Of a stretch of 64,000 nucleotides of DNA, positions 54,714 to 63,886 are shown piece by piece. A program made the position numbers and the translations under genes. Each line of letters opens with the position of its first letter. Positions within the stretch are counted from its first letter, which is position 1. The stretch spans positions 17,771 through 81,770 of the forward strand of contig JAEUGW010000026.1 of NCBI GenBank assembly GCA_016795565.1, written 5' to 3'. The notes under the pieces are model-generated. The model was not told the DNA's origin, ran no database searches, and was given only the letters and a program-made list of their open reading frames with translations. Origin of the DNA: Opitutaceae bacterium. GTDB lineage: Bacteria > Verrucomicrobiota > Verrucomicrobiia > Opitutales > Opitutaceae.

Positions 54714-56906
54714 TCACTTCGCCGGCTCGGCCGACGGGGTGGGCGCGGCTGCGGCGGCGCGCTCCTGCCAGAAATACTGCGCCTGGCCGGCGGCGTCCGG
54801 GTGTTTGATGGCATCCCAGCGGATCCAGGCCGCCGCCCCGCCGAGCAGCAGCACGACCACCCAGAAGATCAGGCGGCGCTTCCGCGCGGCCGCCTCCTTG
54901 TCCTCGTAGGGATCGTCGAGCGAGACCTTCGCGCCGGGCGGCTTCACGGCGAGGTCGGTCAGTGCGGTGCCGAAGGGGATGTTGATCCGCACGCGGCCGT
55001 TCACCGCCCAGCCGTTGCCCTCGAGGATCGGGCCGAGGGTGCGCTGCCGGAGCTTGAGCCAAGCGATGATCACCGAGGGCGTGGAGATGACGAGCATCAG
55101 GCCGAGCAGCACCAGCGGATACTGCCAGGGCTTCAACTGGAAGACGTAGCCGAGGATCAGGGTGATGGCGGTGATCGCGCCGGAGATGGCGACGCCGATC
55201 GCGGCGACGGCGCCCACATCCACCTTCTTCGGCGGCTCGGCGGGCGGGGCCTTGTCGGCGTTGGCCGCGTTGGCCGCCGTGGAGGCCAGGCGGGCGCTGG
55301 AGGCGGCCTCGGCTGCGGCGGCGCGCTTGGCCACCTGCTCCTCGATCATCCGCAGGAATTTCTTGTAGGGCGACCAGAACGCCTGCCGGATGCTGATCGG
55401 GTTGTCCACGATGCTGGCAATGGTGGCGTCCCAGTCGCGGCCCGCGCGGTCGTAGAACACGCCGTTGCGGCCGACGAAGAGGTAGTCGCTGTCGCCCTGC
55501 GTGAAGCAGGCGGCGATCTTCATCGTCGCGCCGCCAGGGCGCTTGCAATCCACGTAGGCGATGTAGGCTTTACTCATCGCCGCCAGCGGGTTGGCCCCGT
55601 CCACGCGGATGCACAGCTCCGTGCTGCGGCTGTCGAGGTAGAGCGTGCCGGCCTGGAACACGGCCCACTTGTCGCGCGAGTAGAAGTCGGCGAAGTTGAC
55701 GAAATTGTGCAGCAGCGCGCGCAGGTCGCGGTGGTAGTGGGTGAGCCGGTTGACGTCGGTGATGGCCTTGAACTGCGGCTCGAGCGCCTTGTCCTGCGCG
55801 ATGAGGTCGGCGAGCGCCGCGCGGGCCCGGCCGGCGAGGATGGCCTGGATGCGCGGCAGCCCGAGCTTCTCCACGGCGCTGCCGGCCTTGCCGCCGAGCC
55901 AGGTCTCGTAGGCGGAGAATTTGGCGTTGAGCGCGGCCCACTCGGCCAGCGTGAGCGCGGTCTTGGCCGCCCCGTGCACGGGCGTGACGACCGCCTGGTG
56001 CAGGGTGGCGAGGGCGGCGGCCCAGGCGGGGTTGACGCCCTCGAGCAGGGGCAGCGCCCGCCCGGCCTCGACGCGGGCCAGCGGGAAACCGGCCACCTCC
56101 TCGGCGGTGATCTTGAGGTCCTGGGCGGCGATCGCGAGGTAGGCGCTTTCCTGGCCGTTGAGGGCGGCGAGGGCGCGGCCGTCGAAGGCGGCGAGGCGGC
56201 AGCGGGCGAAGTAATCCTCCACCTTGGCGCGCACGGCCTTGAGCGCGGCGCAGGCGGCGTCGGTCGCATCGCCGAGCACGGCGATGTCCTTGCCGGAGCT
56301 CTGCGCCACCCAGGCCGCGTAGGCGGCGAGGTCGGCAAAGAAGGCGTCCACCTGCTCCGCGGTGACGCCCACCGAGCCGGTGCGGTCCGCCGCCCCGCCG
56401 GTGCAGGCGATGATGTCCTTGATCAGGGCCTGGGCCTCGGCGTCCTCGGTCGCCTCGGGCGGGATCACGCCGTCGCCGTTGAGCGGGCTGGCGGAGAAGA
56501 TCCGGGCCGTGTCCGCCGCGTCGGCCGCGGCGATGGCCGCCGCGCCCTTCTTCCCGAGGTTGCCGAGCACCTGTTGGGCGGAGGCGAGCAGCACCTTGCC
56601 CTCGGGGGTGGCGTCGTTGATGGCGGCGAGCGGCAGAGCGTCGCTGCCCTTGAGCAGGTCGCCGGGCTCCTTGAGGCGCGCCGCCGCCCACTCAATGGCG
56701 GCGAGCAGCTCGGGCACGCGGATGCGGCCGTCGCCGTCGGTGTCGATCATCGCGAGGGTCTTCTCGTCGAGCTCGAGGCCCTTGACGGGACAGCTCAGCG
56801 CCACCCACAGTTTCTGGTCGAGGTGCCCGAGGTTGAGCAGGTCGGCGCCGGTTTCGAGGGCGACTTGATCGAGGCCGCCGGTGCGGAAGAATTTCCAGGT
56901 GTGCAT
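54714..56906 (-). CDS. EF-hand-containing membrane protein of unknown function
   Basis: About 730 residues. An EF-hand-like calcium loop IDTDGDGRIRVPELL lies at about residues 46-60 and a weaker one (LNGDGVIPPEATED) near 125-138. The middle is largely alanine-rich helix. At the C-terminus four hydrophobic segments (near 555-580, 585-605, 685-705 and a partial one) make it a membrane protein, with INIPFGTALTDLAV between them. The VDCKRPGGATMKIAACFTQGD segment and FVGRNGVFYDRAGRDWDATI are conserved-looking blocks. Either ATG at 56906 or 56912 may start it. No function is evident. Confidence 0.7.
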   Translation of the reverse strand: MHTWKFFRTGGLDQVALETGADLLNLGHLDQKLWVALSCPVKGLELDEKTLAMIDTDGDGRIRVPELLAAIEWAAARLKEPGDLLKGSDALPLAAINDATPEGKVLLASAQQVLGNLGKKGAAAIAAADAADTARIFSASPLNGDGVIPPEATEDAEAQALIKDIIACTGGAADRTGSVGVTAEQVDAFFADLAAYAAWVAQSSGKDIAVLGDATDAACAALKAVRAKVEDYFARCRLAAFDGRALAALNGQESAYLAIAAQDLKITAEEVAGFPLARVEAGRALPLLEGVNPAWAAALATLHQAVVTPVHGAAKTALTLAEWAALNAKFSAYETWLGGKAGSAVEKLGLPRIQAILAGRARAALADLIAQDKALEPQFKAITDVNRLTHYHRDLRALLHNFVNFADFYSRDKWAVFQAGTLYLDSRSTELCIRVDGANPLAAMSKAYIAYVDCKRPGGATMKIAACFTQGDSDYLFVGRNGVFYDRAGRDWDATIASIVDNPISIRQAFWSPYKKFLRMIEEQVAKRAAAAEAASSARLASTAANAANADKAPPAEPPKKVDVGAVAAIGVAISGAITAITLILGYVFQLKPWQYPLVLLGLMLVISTPSVIIAWLKLRQRTLGPILEGNGWAVNGRVRINIPFGTALTDLAVKPPGAKVSLDDPYEDKEAAARKRRLIFWVVVLLLGGAAAWIRWDAIKHPDAAGQAQYFWQERAAAAAPTPSAEPAK

Positions 56907-57045
56907 GGGCATGGGTGGGAGTGAGGGAACCGCCAAGGGTGTCGCGCCCAGCCTTGAAACGCCCGCGCATTTGGCAAACCCGAATCGGTCCGCCGCGCCG
57001 CAAAACAGGGTTGAGCCCGCCCCCGGGCCGTGGCATCCACGCACC

Positions 57046-57777
57046 ATGCACCGCGAACTCCACCAGTGGCACAGCCCCAATCTCAACAAGCCGATGGAAG
57101 TGGCGGTTTACGGCCAATACGGCTTCGCCCTCCTCATGTTCCCCACGGCGGCGGCGGACTACCTGGAGTATGAGCGCTTCCACGTGATCGACGCCATCGC
57201 GCCCTTCATCCGCTCGGGCCAGTGCAAGGTTTTCTCGATCAATTCCATCAACAACGAGAGCTGGCTGAACGACTCGATGCACCCGCGGCACAAGGCCATC
57301 CGCCACCAGCAGTTCAACGCCTACGTGATCGACGAGGTGGTGCCCTTCATCCATTCGCACTGCGGCGGGCGCGTGCGGACCATCGTGACCGGCGCTTCCT
57401 TCGGCGCCCTCCACAGCGCCAACACCCTCTTCCGCCGCCCCGACCTCATCGACGGCTGCATCGCCATGAGCGGCAGCTACGACCTCAAGGACTACACCAA
57501 GGGCTACTGGGACGAGGACGTGTATTTCAACTCGCCGATCGACTACCTGCCGGGCCTGAACGACGAGGGCACCCTCGCCCACCTGCGCGCGAAACAGCAC
57601 ATCCATTTCGTCTCCGGCCAGGGCAGCTACGAGAAACCGTCCTCGTCCGTGGACATCGGCCGCATCCTCGCCGCCAAGGGCATCCCCCACACGGTCGATC
57701 TCTGGGGCCACGACGTGAACCACGACTGGCCCTGGTGGCGCAAGATGCTGCCGCACTACCTCGGCACGAAGTTCTGA
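57046..57777 (+). CDS. Esterase-like alpha/beta hydrolase
   Basis: A 243-residue hydrolase of the putative-esterase (PF00756-like) type. The nucleophile elbow G-A-S-F-G is in TIVTGASFGALHSANTLFRR (Ser about 115). The histidine is likely in the C-terminal WGHDVNHDWPWWRKML, and the acidic residue near DIGRIL. No signal peptide, so cytosolic. Divergent from the EF-hand gene; substrate unknown. Confidence 0.85.
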   Translation: MHRELHQWHSPNLNKPMEVAVYGQYGFALLMFPTAAADYLEYERFHVIDAIAPFIRSGQCKVFSINSINNESWLNDSMHPRHKAIRHQQFNAYVIDEVVPFIHSHCGGRVRTIVTGASFGALHSANTLFRRPDLIDGCIAMSGSYDLKDYTKGYWDEDVYFNSPIDYLPGLNDEGTLAHLRAKQHIHFVSGQGSYEKPSSSVDIGRILAAKGIPHTVDLWGHDVNHDWPWWRKMLPHYLGTKF

Positions 57778-57888
57778 GTCGGTCCGTTTTTGCCCGGAGA
57801 CCGCTGGGCATCCTTCCGTCTCCGCGTCCTTCGCGTTCTCCGCGTTTGATCCGCCGGCTCATGCCTATGGCGCTCGGTGCGCGCTTGG

Positions 57889-57944
57889 GTGAGGGCGTGG
57901 CTGGTTCACGCCCGCGCGGGCGGACACAAGGTCCGCCCCTACAG
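57889..57944. repeat. REP pair (TGAGGGCGTGGC...GCCCCTACAG variant)
   Basis: Inverted hairpins: GGGCGTGGCTGGTTCACGCCC and GGGCGGACACAAGGTCCGCCC, with a GTAG foot on the right arm (CTAC). Related to the cores at 24689 and 63051. It precedes the aldehyde dehydrogenase stop on the minus strand. The 192-bp gap shows nothing else apart from the GCGGAG-type words near 57820. Confidence 0.75.
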
Positions 57945-57968
57945 TGCGAATCCCCGACGTAACTGGTA

Positions 57969-59513
57969 TCAATCCCCGAACTTGATACCCTGGGCAAGAG
58001 GCAGGCTGTCCGAATAATTCACCGTTACCGTCTGCCGCCTCATATACTGTTTCCACGCGTCGCTGCCGCTCTCGCGGCCGCCGCCGGTCTCCTTCTCGCC
58101 GCCGAAGGCCCCGCCGATCTCGGCGCCGCTGGTGCCGATGTTGACGTTGGCGATGCCGCAGTCGCTGCCGCACGCCGCGAGGAATTGCTCCGCCTCGCGC
58201 AGGTCCGTCGTGAAGATCGCCGAGCTCAGGCCCTGCGGCACGCCGTTCTGCATGGCGACGGCCTCGTCGAGCGTCTTGTAGCCCATGACATACAGGATCG
58301 GGGCAAAGGTCTCATGCTGCACCACCGGCCACCAGTTCTTGGCCTCGGCAATGCAGGGTGTCACGTAGTTCCCGGCCAGCCGCCCGCCGCCGTGCAGGAT
58401 CCTGCCGCCCTCCTTTTTCAGCCCGGCAATGGCCTGCTGCATGGCGTCCACCGCCGCCGCATCAATGAGCGGGCCGACGAGGTTGCCGGGCTCCAGCGGG
58501 CTGCCGATGGGCAGTTGCTTGTAGGCCGCGACGAGCGATTTCACGAGTTTCGCCTTGATGGACTCATGCACGATAATGCGGCGCGTGCTGGTGCAGCGCT
58601 GCCCGGCCGTGCCGACGGCGCCGAAGACGATGGCGCGCAGCGCGAGCTTCAGGTCGGCCGAGGGCGCCACGATGATGGCGTTGTTGCCGCCGAGCTCGAG
58701 CAGCGAGCGCCCGAAGCGCTTGGCGACGACCTCGCCGACGCGCCGGCCCATCCGGGTCGAGCCAGTGGCCGAGACGAGCGGGATGCGGCGGTCGTTCGTC
58801 AGCAATTCGCCGACCGACGGGCCGTCGCCGATGACGAGGGAGAAGATGGCCGGATCCACGCCGTTGGCGCGGCAGACCTTTTCCGCGATCTTGATGCAGG
58901 CGATGGCGGTGAGCGGGGTCTTCTCGGAGGGTTTCCAGAGCGTCGCGTCGCCGCAGGCCGCCGCGAGCGCGCTGTTCCAGGCCCAGACGGCCACGGGGAA
59001 ATTGAAGGCCGAAATGATGCCGACGACACCCAGCGGCTGCCACTGCTCCATCATGCGGTGGCCCGGGCGCTCCGAGGCGATGGTCAGGCCGTGCAACTGC
59101 CGCGAGAGCCCGGTGGCGAAATCGCAGATGTCGATCATCTCCTGCACCTCGCCCTCCCCCTCCGGCAGAATCTTGCCCGCCTCGAGCGACACGAGCTGGC
59201 CCAGCTCCGTCTTCAGCTCGCGCAGGGCGTTGCCCAGCTGGCGGACGACCTCGCCGCGCTTCGGCGCCGGCACGTCGCGCCACGCGAGGAAGGCCTGCTG
59301 CGCGGCCGCGACCGCGGTCTCGTAGTCCTCCGGCGTGGCCTGCCGCACGCGGCCCAGCAGCGAGCCGTCAATGGGCGAGTATTTCTCGAGCACCGGGCCC
59401 GCACCGCCCCACGCGCCGCTGAAGACGCCGGCGTTGGCGGTTTTGGACGAGAGACCGAGTTTGGGGAAGATCGCCTTGGCGACGGCGGGGACGGAGGTGG
59501 ATTTGGCAGGCAT
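57969..59513 (-). CDS. Aldehyde dehydrogenase, ALDH7-like (alpha-aminoadipic semialdehyde dehydrogenase)
   Basis: A 514-residue NAD(P)-dependent dehydrogenase. The Rossmann region has GVVGIISAFNFPVAVWAWN. The catalytic Glu is in LLELGGNNAIIV and the catalytic Cys in AGQRCTSTRRI. The overall pattern and C-terminal GGEKETGGGRESGSDAWKQYM match the ALDH7/AmaB group, which oxidises alpha-aminoadipic semialdehyde to aminoadipate. It is read after the saccharopine dehydrogenase gene, as expected for lysine breakdown by the saccharopine route. Confidence 0.92.
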   Translation of the reverse strand: MPAKSTSVPAVAKAIFPKLGLSSKTANAGVFSGAWGGAGPVLEKYSPIDGSLLGRVRQATPEDYETAVAAAQQAFLAWRDVPAPKRGEVVRQLGNALRELKTELGQLVSLEAGKILPEGEGEVQEMIDICDFATGLSRQLHGLTIASERPGHRMMEQWQPLGVVGIISAFNFPVAVWAWNSALAAACGDATLWKPSEKTPLTAIACIKIAEKVCRANGVDPAIFSLVIGDGPSVGELLTNDRRIPLVSATGSTRMGRRVGEVVAKRFGRSLLELGGNNAIIVAPSADLKLALRAIVFGAVGTAGQRCTSTRRIIVHESIKAKLVKSLVAAYKQLPIGSPLEPGNLVGPLIDAAAVDAMQQAIAGLKKEGGRILHGGGRLAGNYVTPCIAEAKNWWPVVQHETFAPILYVMGYKTLDEAVAMQNGVPQGLSSAIFTTDLREAEQFLAACGSDCGIANVNIGTSGAEIGGAFGGEKETGGGRESGSDAWKQYMRRQTVTVNYSDSLPLAQGIKFGD

Positions 59514-59532
59514 GTTAGAAGCGTGGTTTGGT

Positions 59533-59582
59533 GGAGGGCCCAGCTCCAGCTGGGCCGCGGCTCAGCTGGAGCTGAGCCCTCC
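59533..59582. repeat. REP pair with GGAG foot between two lysine-catabolism genes
   Basis: The hairpins GGAG-GGCCCAGC-TCCA-GCTGGGCC and, inverted, GGAG-GGCTCAGC-TCCA-GCTGAGCC differ by a compensated base pair (C:G to T:A) while the TCCA loop and the GGAG foot are conserved. Confidence 0.85.
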
Positions 59583-59594
59583 AATTATTGAATC

Positions 59595-60671
59595 TCATTT
59601 CCCATACACGCGGCCGCCCCACTGGGTGCCGAGGAAGCTCTCGAGCGAGACGGATTCCTGTTTCACGAAGCCCGGCCCGAGCTTCTTCTTCGCGAACAAC
59701 TCGAGCACGCCGACAATGCCGGCGGCCGTGGTCAGCTGGATGGCGTTGAGCTTGCGGCCGTGGATCGTGTCGCCGTGCATCTTCTTGATGAAGCTGCGCT
59801 GCTTCAGGCCGCCGCCGGCCTCGGTGCCGACGACGCTGACGTAGAACACCACGACATCCGACTCGGTGAGCGGCACCTCCTGGTCGAAGATCTGCGTGAC
59901 CAGCTCCTGGCGCGGCGCGAGGTTGAGGTCCTGCAGGAGGAACTTCATCAGGTCGCGGTGGCCGGGGTAGCGCATGGTCTTGTAATTGAGGTCGCCGACC
60001 TTGCCCGCGAAGGTCTGACACATCGTCGCGACGCCGCCCGAAGTGTTGAAGGCCTCGTATTCCGTGCCGTCGATCGTGATGCGCTCCACGCCGTCGAGCG
60101 GCATGGTCGTCACCAGCCGGCCGCCGTGCAGCGCCTCGCCGACCTGGCAATACTCGTTGATGAGCCCGGCCGTGCTCCAGCTGAGGTAATACTTCATCTG
60201 GTTGCTCGCGTTCAGCGGCAGCGCGCCGACGCGCATCTCGCAGTTCCGCACCTGCGCCAGGGACGAGGCCAGCGAGCCGCCCACGATGTTGATCGCGCCG
60301 GGGGCGAGCCCGCATTGCGGCATGAAGGTGGCCTTCGGCGCCTTCTTCGCCAGCTTCTGGATGAAGGCCGTCGTCTCGACGTCCTCCGTCAGGTCAAAAT
60401 AGCTCACGCCGGCCTGCGCGCAGGCGCTGGCGATGGTCTTGTTGAGGAAATACGGCGCGGCGCTGACGATGGCGTCCACGCCCTTGACGAAGGCCGCGAG
60501 CTGCGCGGCCTGCTTCACGTCCACCTGGACGAATTTGGATTTCCTGAGCCCGGACAGGTCGATGTTCGCGCGGGCGTCGGCGAGGGCGACGCCGGTGCAG
60601 AACTTGCAGGACTCGAGGAGGGTGGCGATGGTGCCGCCGACTTTGCCGGCACCGACAATTCCGATTTTCAT
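59595..60671 (-). CDS. Saccharopine dehydrogenase family protein
   Basis: A 358-residue oxidoreductase. It opens with the Rossmann motif MKIGIVGAGKVGGTIATLL, then VDVKQAAQLAAFVKGVDAIVSAAPYFLN, the family NAD-binding region. The C-terminal domain has PGHRDLMKFLLQDLNL. Together with the ALDH7-like gene downstream it fits the glutamate-forming half of the saccharopine pathway: saccharopine to glutamate plus aminoadipic semialdehyde, which the partner then oxidises. The lysine-ketoglutarate reductase half is not in this window. Confidence 0.88.
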   Translation of the reverse strand: MKIGIVGAGKVGGTIATLLESCKFCTGVALADARANIDLSGLRKSKFVQVDVKQAAQLAAFVKGVDAIVSAAPYFLNKTIASACAQAGVSYFDLTEDVETTAFIQKLAKKAPKATFMPQCGLAPGAINIVGGSLASSLAQVRNCEMRVGALPLNASNQMKYYLSWSTAGLINEYCQVGEALHGGRLVTTMPLDGVERITIDGTEYEAFNTSGGVATMCQTFAGKVGDLNYKTMRYPGHRDLMKFLLQDLNLAPRQELVTQIFDQEVPLTESDVVVFYVSVVGTEAGGGLKQRSFIKKMHGDTIHGRKLNAIQLTTAAGIVGVLELFAKKKLGPGFVKQESVSLESFLGTQWGGRVYGK

Positions 60672-60843
60672 GGAGCGTGGATTCGTGGAGGCCTGCGGGG
60701 CAGGCCGGGGTTGGATTTATGACATAAGCCGCCGTTCAACCCGTGGCCAAGCCTGTTCTCATCACCCGATGGGATGAAACCCGCCGGGCCATCGTTCGGC
60801 TCGCCAAACACTTTCCGGCCTCCTACTTAGACCCGACGCCCGC

Positions 60844-63800
60844 ATGACCACCTCAACCGCGACACCCGACCTGCCCGCCCTCGCCGCCCGTCTCACGGGC
60901 GAGCTGCACTTCGATGCGACGATGCGGAAGCTCTACGCGACCGACGCCTCCGAATACCAGGAACTGCCTGTCGCCGTCGCCCTGCCGAAGACCGAGGCGG
61001 ACGTCCGCGAACTGATCGCCTTCGCCAACGCGCACGGCATCGGCCTGATCCCGCGCACCGCCGGCACCTCCCTCGCCGGCCAGGTGGTGGGCAACGGCAT
61101 CGTGGTTGATGTCGGCCGCCACCTGAACCGCATCCTCGCGACCGATCCCACGCGCCGCCGCGTCCGCGTCCAGCCGGGCGTCGTCCGCAACGAGCTCAAT
61201 CTCCACCTCAAGCCGCACGGCCTCTTCTTCACGCCGGAAACCTCCACCGCCAATCGCGCGATGATCGGCGGCATGGTCGGCAACAACTCCTGCGGTGCCA
61301 ACTCCATCGTCCACGGCACCACGCGCGAACACCTCGTCTCGGCGCGCGGCTTCCTCAGCGACGGCTCCGAGGCGACCTTCGGTCCGCTGACCAAGGCCGA
61401 GTTCGAGGCCAAGTGCGCCGGCCCGGCCACGTCGCTCGAGGCGAAGATCTACCGCACCGTGCGCGACCTGCTCGGCGACGCGAAGAACCGCTCGCTCATC
61501 CGCGACAACTACCCAAAGCCGACCGTCACCCGCCGCAACACCGGCTACGCACTCGACCGGCTGATGGAGTGCAATGTCTTCGATCCCGCCTCGGCCAAGC
61601 CCTTCAACCTCTGTCAGCTGCTCGCCGGCTCCGAGGGCACGTTGTTCCTCGGCGTCGAGTTCGAGCTCAACGTCGAGCCCCTGCCGCCGGCGGGCGCGCT
61701 GATGTGCGCGCATTTCGCCACCATCCAGGACTCCCTCCACGCCACCCTCATCGCGATGCGCCACCGGCCCTTCGGTTGCGAGCTGATCGACCGCCACATC
61801 CTCGAGTGCACCAAGGCCAACCTCGAGCAGGTGAAGAACCGTTTCTTCGTCGTCGGCGACCCCGGCGCCGTGCTCGTCATCGAAATCCGCCTCGAAAAGC
61901 GCGAGCAGATCGAGGCCGTGATGAAGACCATCGAGTCCGAGCTGCGCGCCGCGAAGCTGGGCTACGCGTTCCCCGTGCTCTGGGGCGACGACGCCAACAA
62001 GGTCTGGGATCTCCGCCGCGCCGGCCAGGGCCTGATGATGAACGTCCCGGGCGACGCCAAGCCGCGCGAGGTCGTCGAGGACACGGCCGTCGCCGTCGAG
62101 GACCTGCCGGCCTACATCGCCGAGTTCGACGCGCTGATGCGTAACAAATACGGCATCAGCTCCGTCTACTACGCCCACGCCGGCGCCGGCGAACTGCACA
62201 CGCGCCCGCTCTTCGACCTCAAGACGCACGAGGGCCTGAAGTTCTTCCGCGGCATCGCCACCGACGTCGCCCACCTCGTGAAGAAATACCGCGGCTCGCT
62301 CTCCGGCGAACACGGCGACGGCCGCCTGCGCGGCGAGTTCATCCCCTTCATGGTCGGCCCCGAGTGTTACGCGATGATGCGGCGCGTGAAGGAGACCTTC
62401 GACCCGCGCGGTCTGCTCAATCCCGGCAAGATCATCGACACGCCGCCGATGGACACGTCCCTGCGCCACGGTCCCGACCACCCGTCGCCCGCGCACAAGA
62501 CCGTCTTCAATTTCCGCGAAGCCCAGGGCGTCCTCCGCGCCGCCGAGAAGTGCAACGGCGTCGGCGAGTGCCGCAAGACCCACCTCATGGGCGGCACCAT
62601 GTGCCCGAGCTACATGGCGACGCGCAACGAAAAGGACACCACCCGCGCCCGCGCCAACATGCTGCGCCACGTCCTGACCGACGCGCGCGAGGGCATGAAC
62701 GCCTGGGACAGCGAGCAGGTGAAGGACGTCATGGACCTCTGCCTCTCCTGCAAGGGCTGCAAGTCCGAGTGCCCGTCCAATGTGGACGTCGCTCGTCTCA
62801 AGGCCGAGTGGCAGCAGCACTACTACGACGCCAACGGCGTGCCGCTGCGCTCGCGCCTCGTCGCCAGCTTCACGAAGTCCATGCGCCTGGCCGCGCTCGC
62901 GCCCCGGCTCTACAACTGGGCCGTCACCGAGCCCGGCCTCTCGCACTTCATCAAGCGCGTCTCCGGCTTCGCCACCAAGCGCAGCCTGCCGCACCTGCAC
63001 GCCACCACGCTCGCCGCCTGGCACAAGCGGCACGCGAACCCGCTCCCCCATGTAGGGGCGTCGCTTGACGACGCCCGCGGGCGCGGACAAGCCGCGCCCC
63101 TACAAAACCCCTTCCCCCACGGCCGCGTCTTCCTCTTCTGCGACGAGTTCACGAACTACAACGACACGCCCGTTGGCATCAAAGCCGTCCAGCTCCTCAA
63201 CCGGCTCGGCTACGAGGTCGTCATCCCCGCTCATGTCGAGAGCGGCCGCGCGCACTTCTCGAAAGGCCTCATCCGCGACGCGCAGCAGTTCGCCATTCGC
63301 AACGTGGAGCTGCTCAAGGACGTCGTCTCCGCCCAGTCGCCGCTCATCGGCCTCGAGCCGTCGGCCATCCTGTCCTTCCGCGATGAGTATCCCGACCTCG
63401 TGCCCGACCGCCTGCTCGACGCCGCCAAGGCGCTCGCGAAGAATGCGCTGACGATCGACGAGTTCATCGCCCGCGAGGCCGACGCCGGCCGCATCACCCC
63501 GGCGTCCTTCAAGCCGGAGGCGCGCGTCATCAAGCTGCACGGCCACTGTCACCAGAAGGCGCTTTCGTCGCTCGTGCCGACCGTGAAGATGCTCGAGCTG
63601 CCCGCCGGCCACAAGGTGCAGATGATTCCCTCGGGTTGCTGCGGCATGGCCGGCTCCTTCGGTTACGAGGAGGAGCATTACGCGCTCTCCCAGCAGATCG
63701 GCGAACTCGTCCTCCTTCCCACCGTGCGCTCCGCCCCGGCCGAAACGGTCATCGCCGCCCCCGGCACCAGCTGCCGCCACCAGATCCTCGACGGCACCGG

Positions 63801-63849
63801 CAAGATCGCCCAGCACCCGGTGGAAATCCTCCACGCCGCACTCCCCTAA
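60844..63849 (+). CDS. FAD-binding and Fe-S-binding oxidase (D-2-hydroxyglutarate dehydrogenase-like, YdiJ type)
   Basis: A 1001-residue fusion. Residues about 35-290 form the FAD_binding_4 (PCMH) domain with IPRTAGTSLAGQVV and GNNSCGANSIVHGTTREH. Residues about 290-545 form the FAD-oxidase C domain with YYAHAGAGELHTRP and SGEHGDGRLRGEF. Then comes a Fe-S domain with two 4Fe-4S clusters (CNGVGEC...MCPSY, then CLSCKGCKSECPSN), and a CCG-type segment (HGHCHQKAL, SGCCGMAGSFGYE). It should oxidise a D-2-hydroxy acid and pass electrons to the quinone pool. An in-frame REP insertion adds residues 737-754. It is divergent from the saccharopine dehydrogenase gene. Confidence 0.93.
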   Translation: MTTSTATPDLPALAARLTGELHFDATMRKLYATDASEYQELPVAVALPKTEADVRELIAFANAHGIGLIPRTAGTSLAGQVVGNGIVVDVGRHLNRILATDPTRRRVRVQPGVVRNELNLHLKPHGLFFTPETSTANRAMIGGMVGNNSCGANSIVHGTTREHLVSARGFLSDGSEATFGPLTKAEFEAKCAGPATSLEAKIYRTVRDLLGDAKNRSLIRDNYPKPTVTRRNTGYALDRLMECNVFDPASAKPFNLCQLLAGSEGTLFLGVEFELNVEPLPPAGALMCAHFATIQDSLHATLIAMRHRPFGCELIDRHILECTKANLEQVKNRFFVVGDPGAVLVIEIRLEKREQIEAVMKTIESELRAAKLGYAFPVLWGDDANKVWDLRRAGQGLMMNVPGDAKPREVVEDTAVAVEDLPAYIAEFDALMRNKYGISSVYYAHAGAGELHTRPLFDLKTHEGLKFFRGIATDVAHLVKKYRGSLSGEHGDGRLRGEFIPFMVGPECYAMMRRVKETFDPRGLLNPGKIIDTPPMDTSLRHGPDHPSPAHKTVFNFREAQGVLRAAEKCNGVGECRKTHLMGGTMCPSYMATRNEKDTTRARANMLRHVLTDAREGMNAWDSEQVKDVMDLCLSCKGCKSECPSNVDVARLKAEWQQHYYDANGVPLRSRLVASFTKSMRLAALAPRLYNWAVTEPGLSHFIKRVSGFATKRSLPHLHATTLAAWHKRHANPLPHVGASLDDARGRGQAAPLQNPFPHGRVFLFCDEFTNYNDTPVGIKAVQLLNRLGYEVVIPAHVESGRAHFSKGLIRDAQQFAIRNVELLKDVVSAQSPLIGLEPSAILSFRDEYPDLVPDRLLDAAKALAKNALTIDEFIAREADAGRITPASFKPEARVIKLHGHCHQKALSSLVPTVKMLELPAGHKVQMIPSGCCGMAGSFGYEEEHYALSQQIGELVLLPTVRSAPAETVIAAPGTSCRHQILDGTGKIAQHPVEILHAALP
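63051..63104. repeat. REP pair inserted in frame in the FAD/Fe-S oxidase gene
   Basis: 54 nt, exactly 18 codons. Left hairpin TGTAG-GGGCGTC-GCT-TGACGACGCCC, right hairpin GGGCGCGGACAAGCCGCGCCC with CTACA. It encodes about VGASLDDARGRGQAAPLQ between the C-terminal FAD/Fe-S region and the following RVFLFCDEF strand. Confidence 0.9.
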
Positions 63850-63886
63850 AGCCCGCCCTCGGAAATGTGTAATATAATACGGCAAG

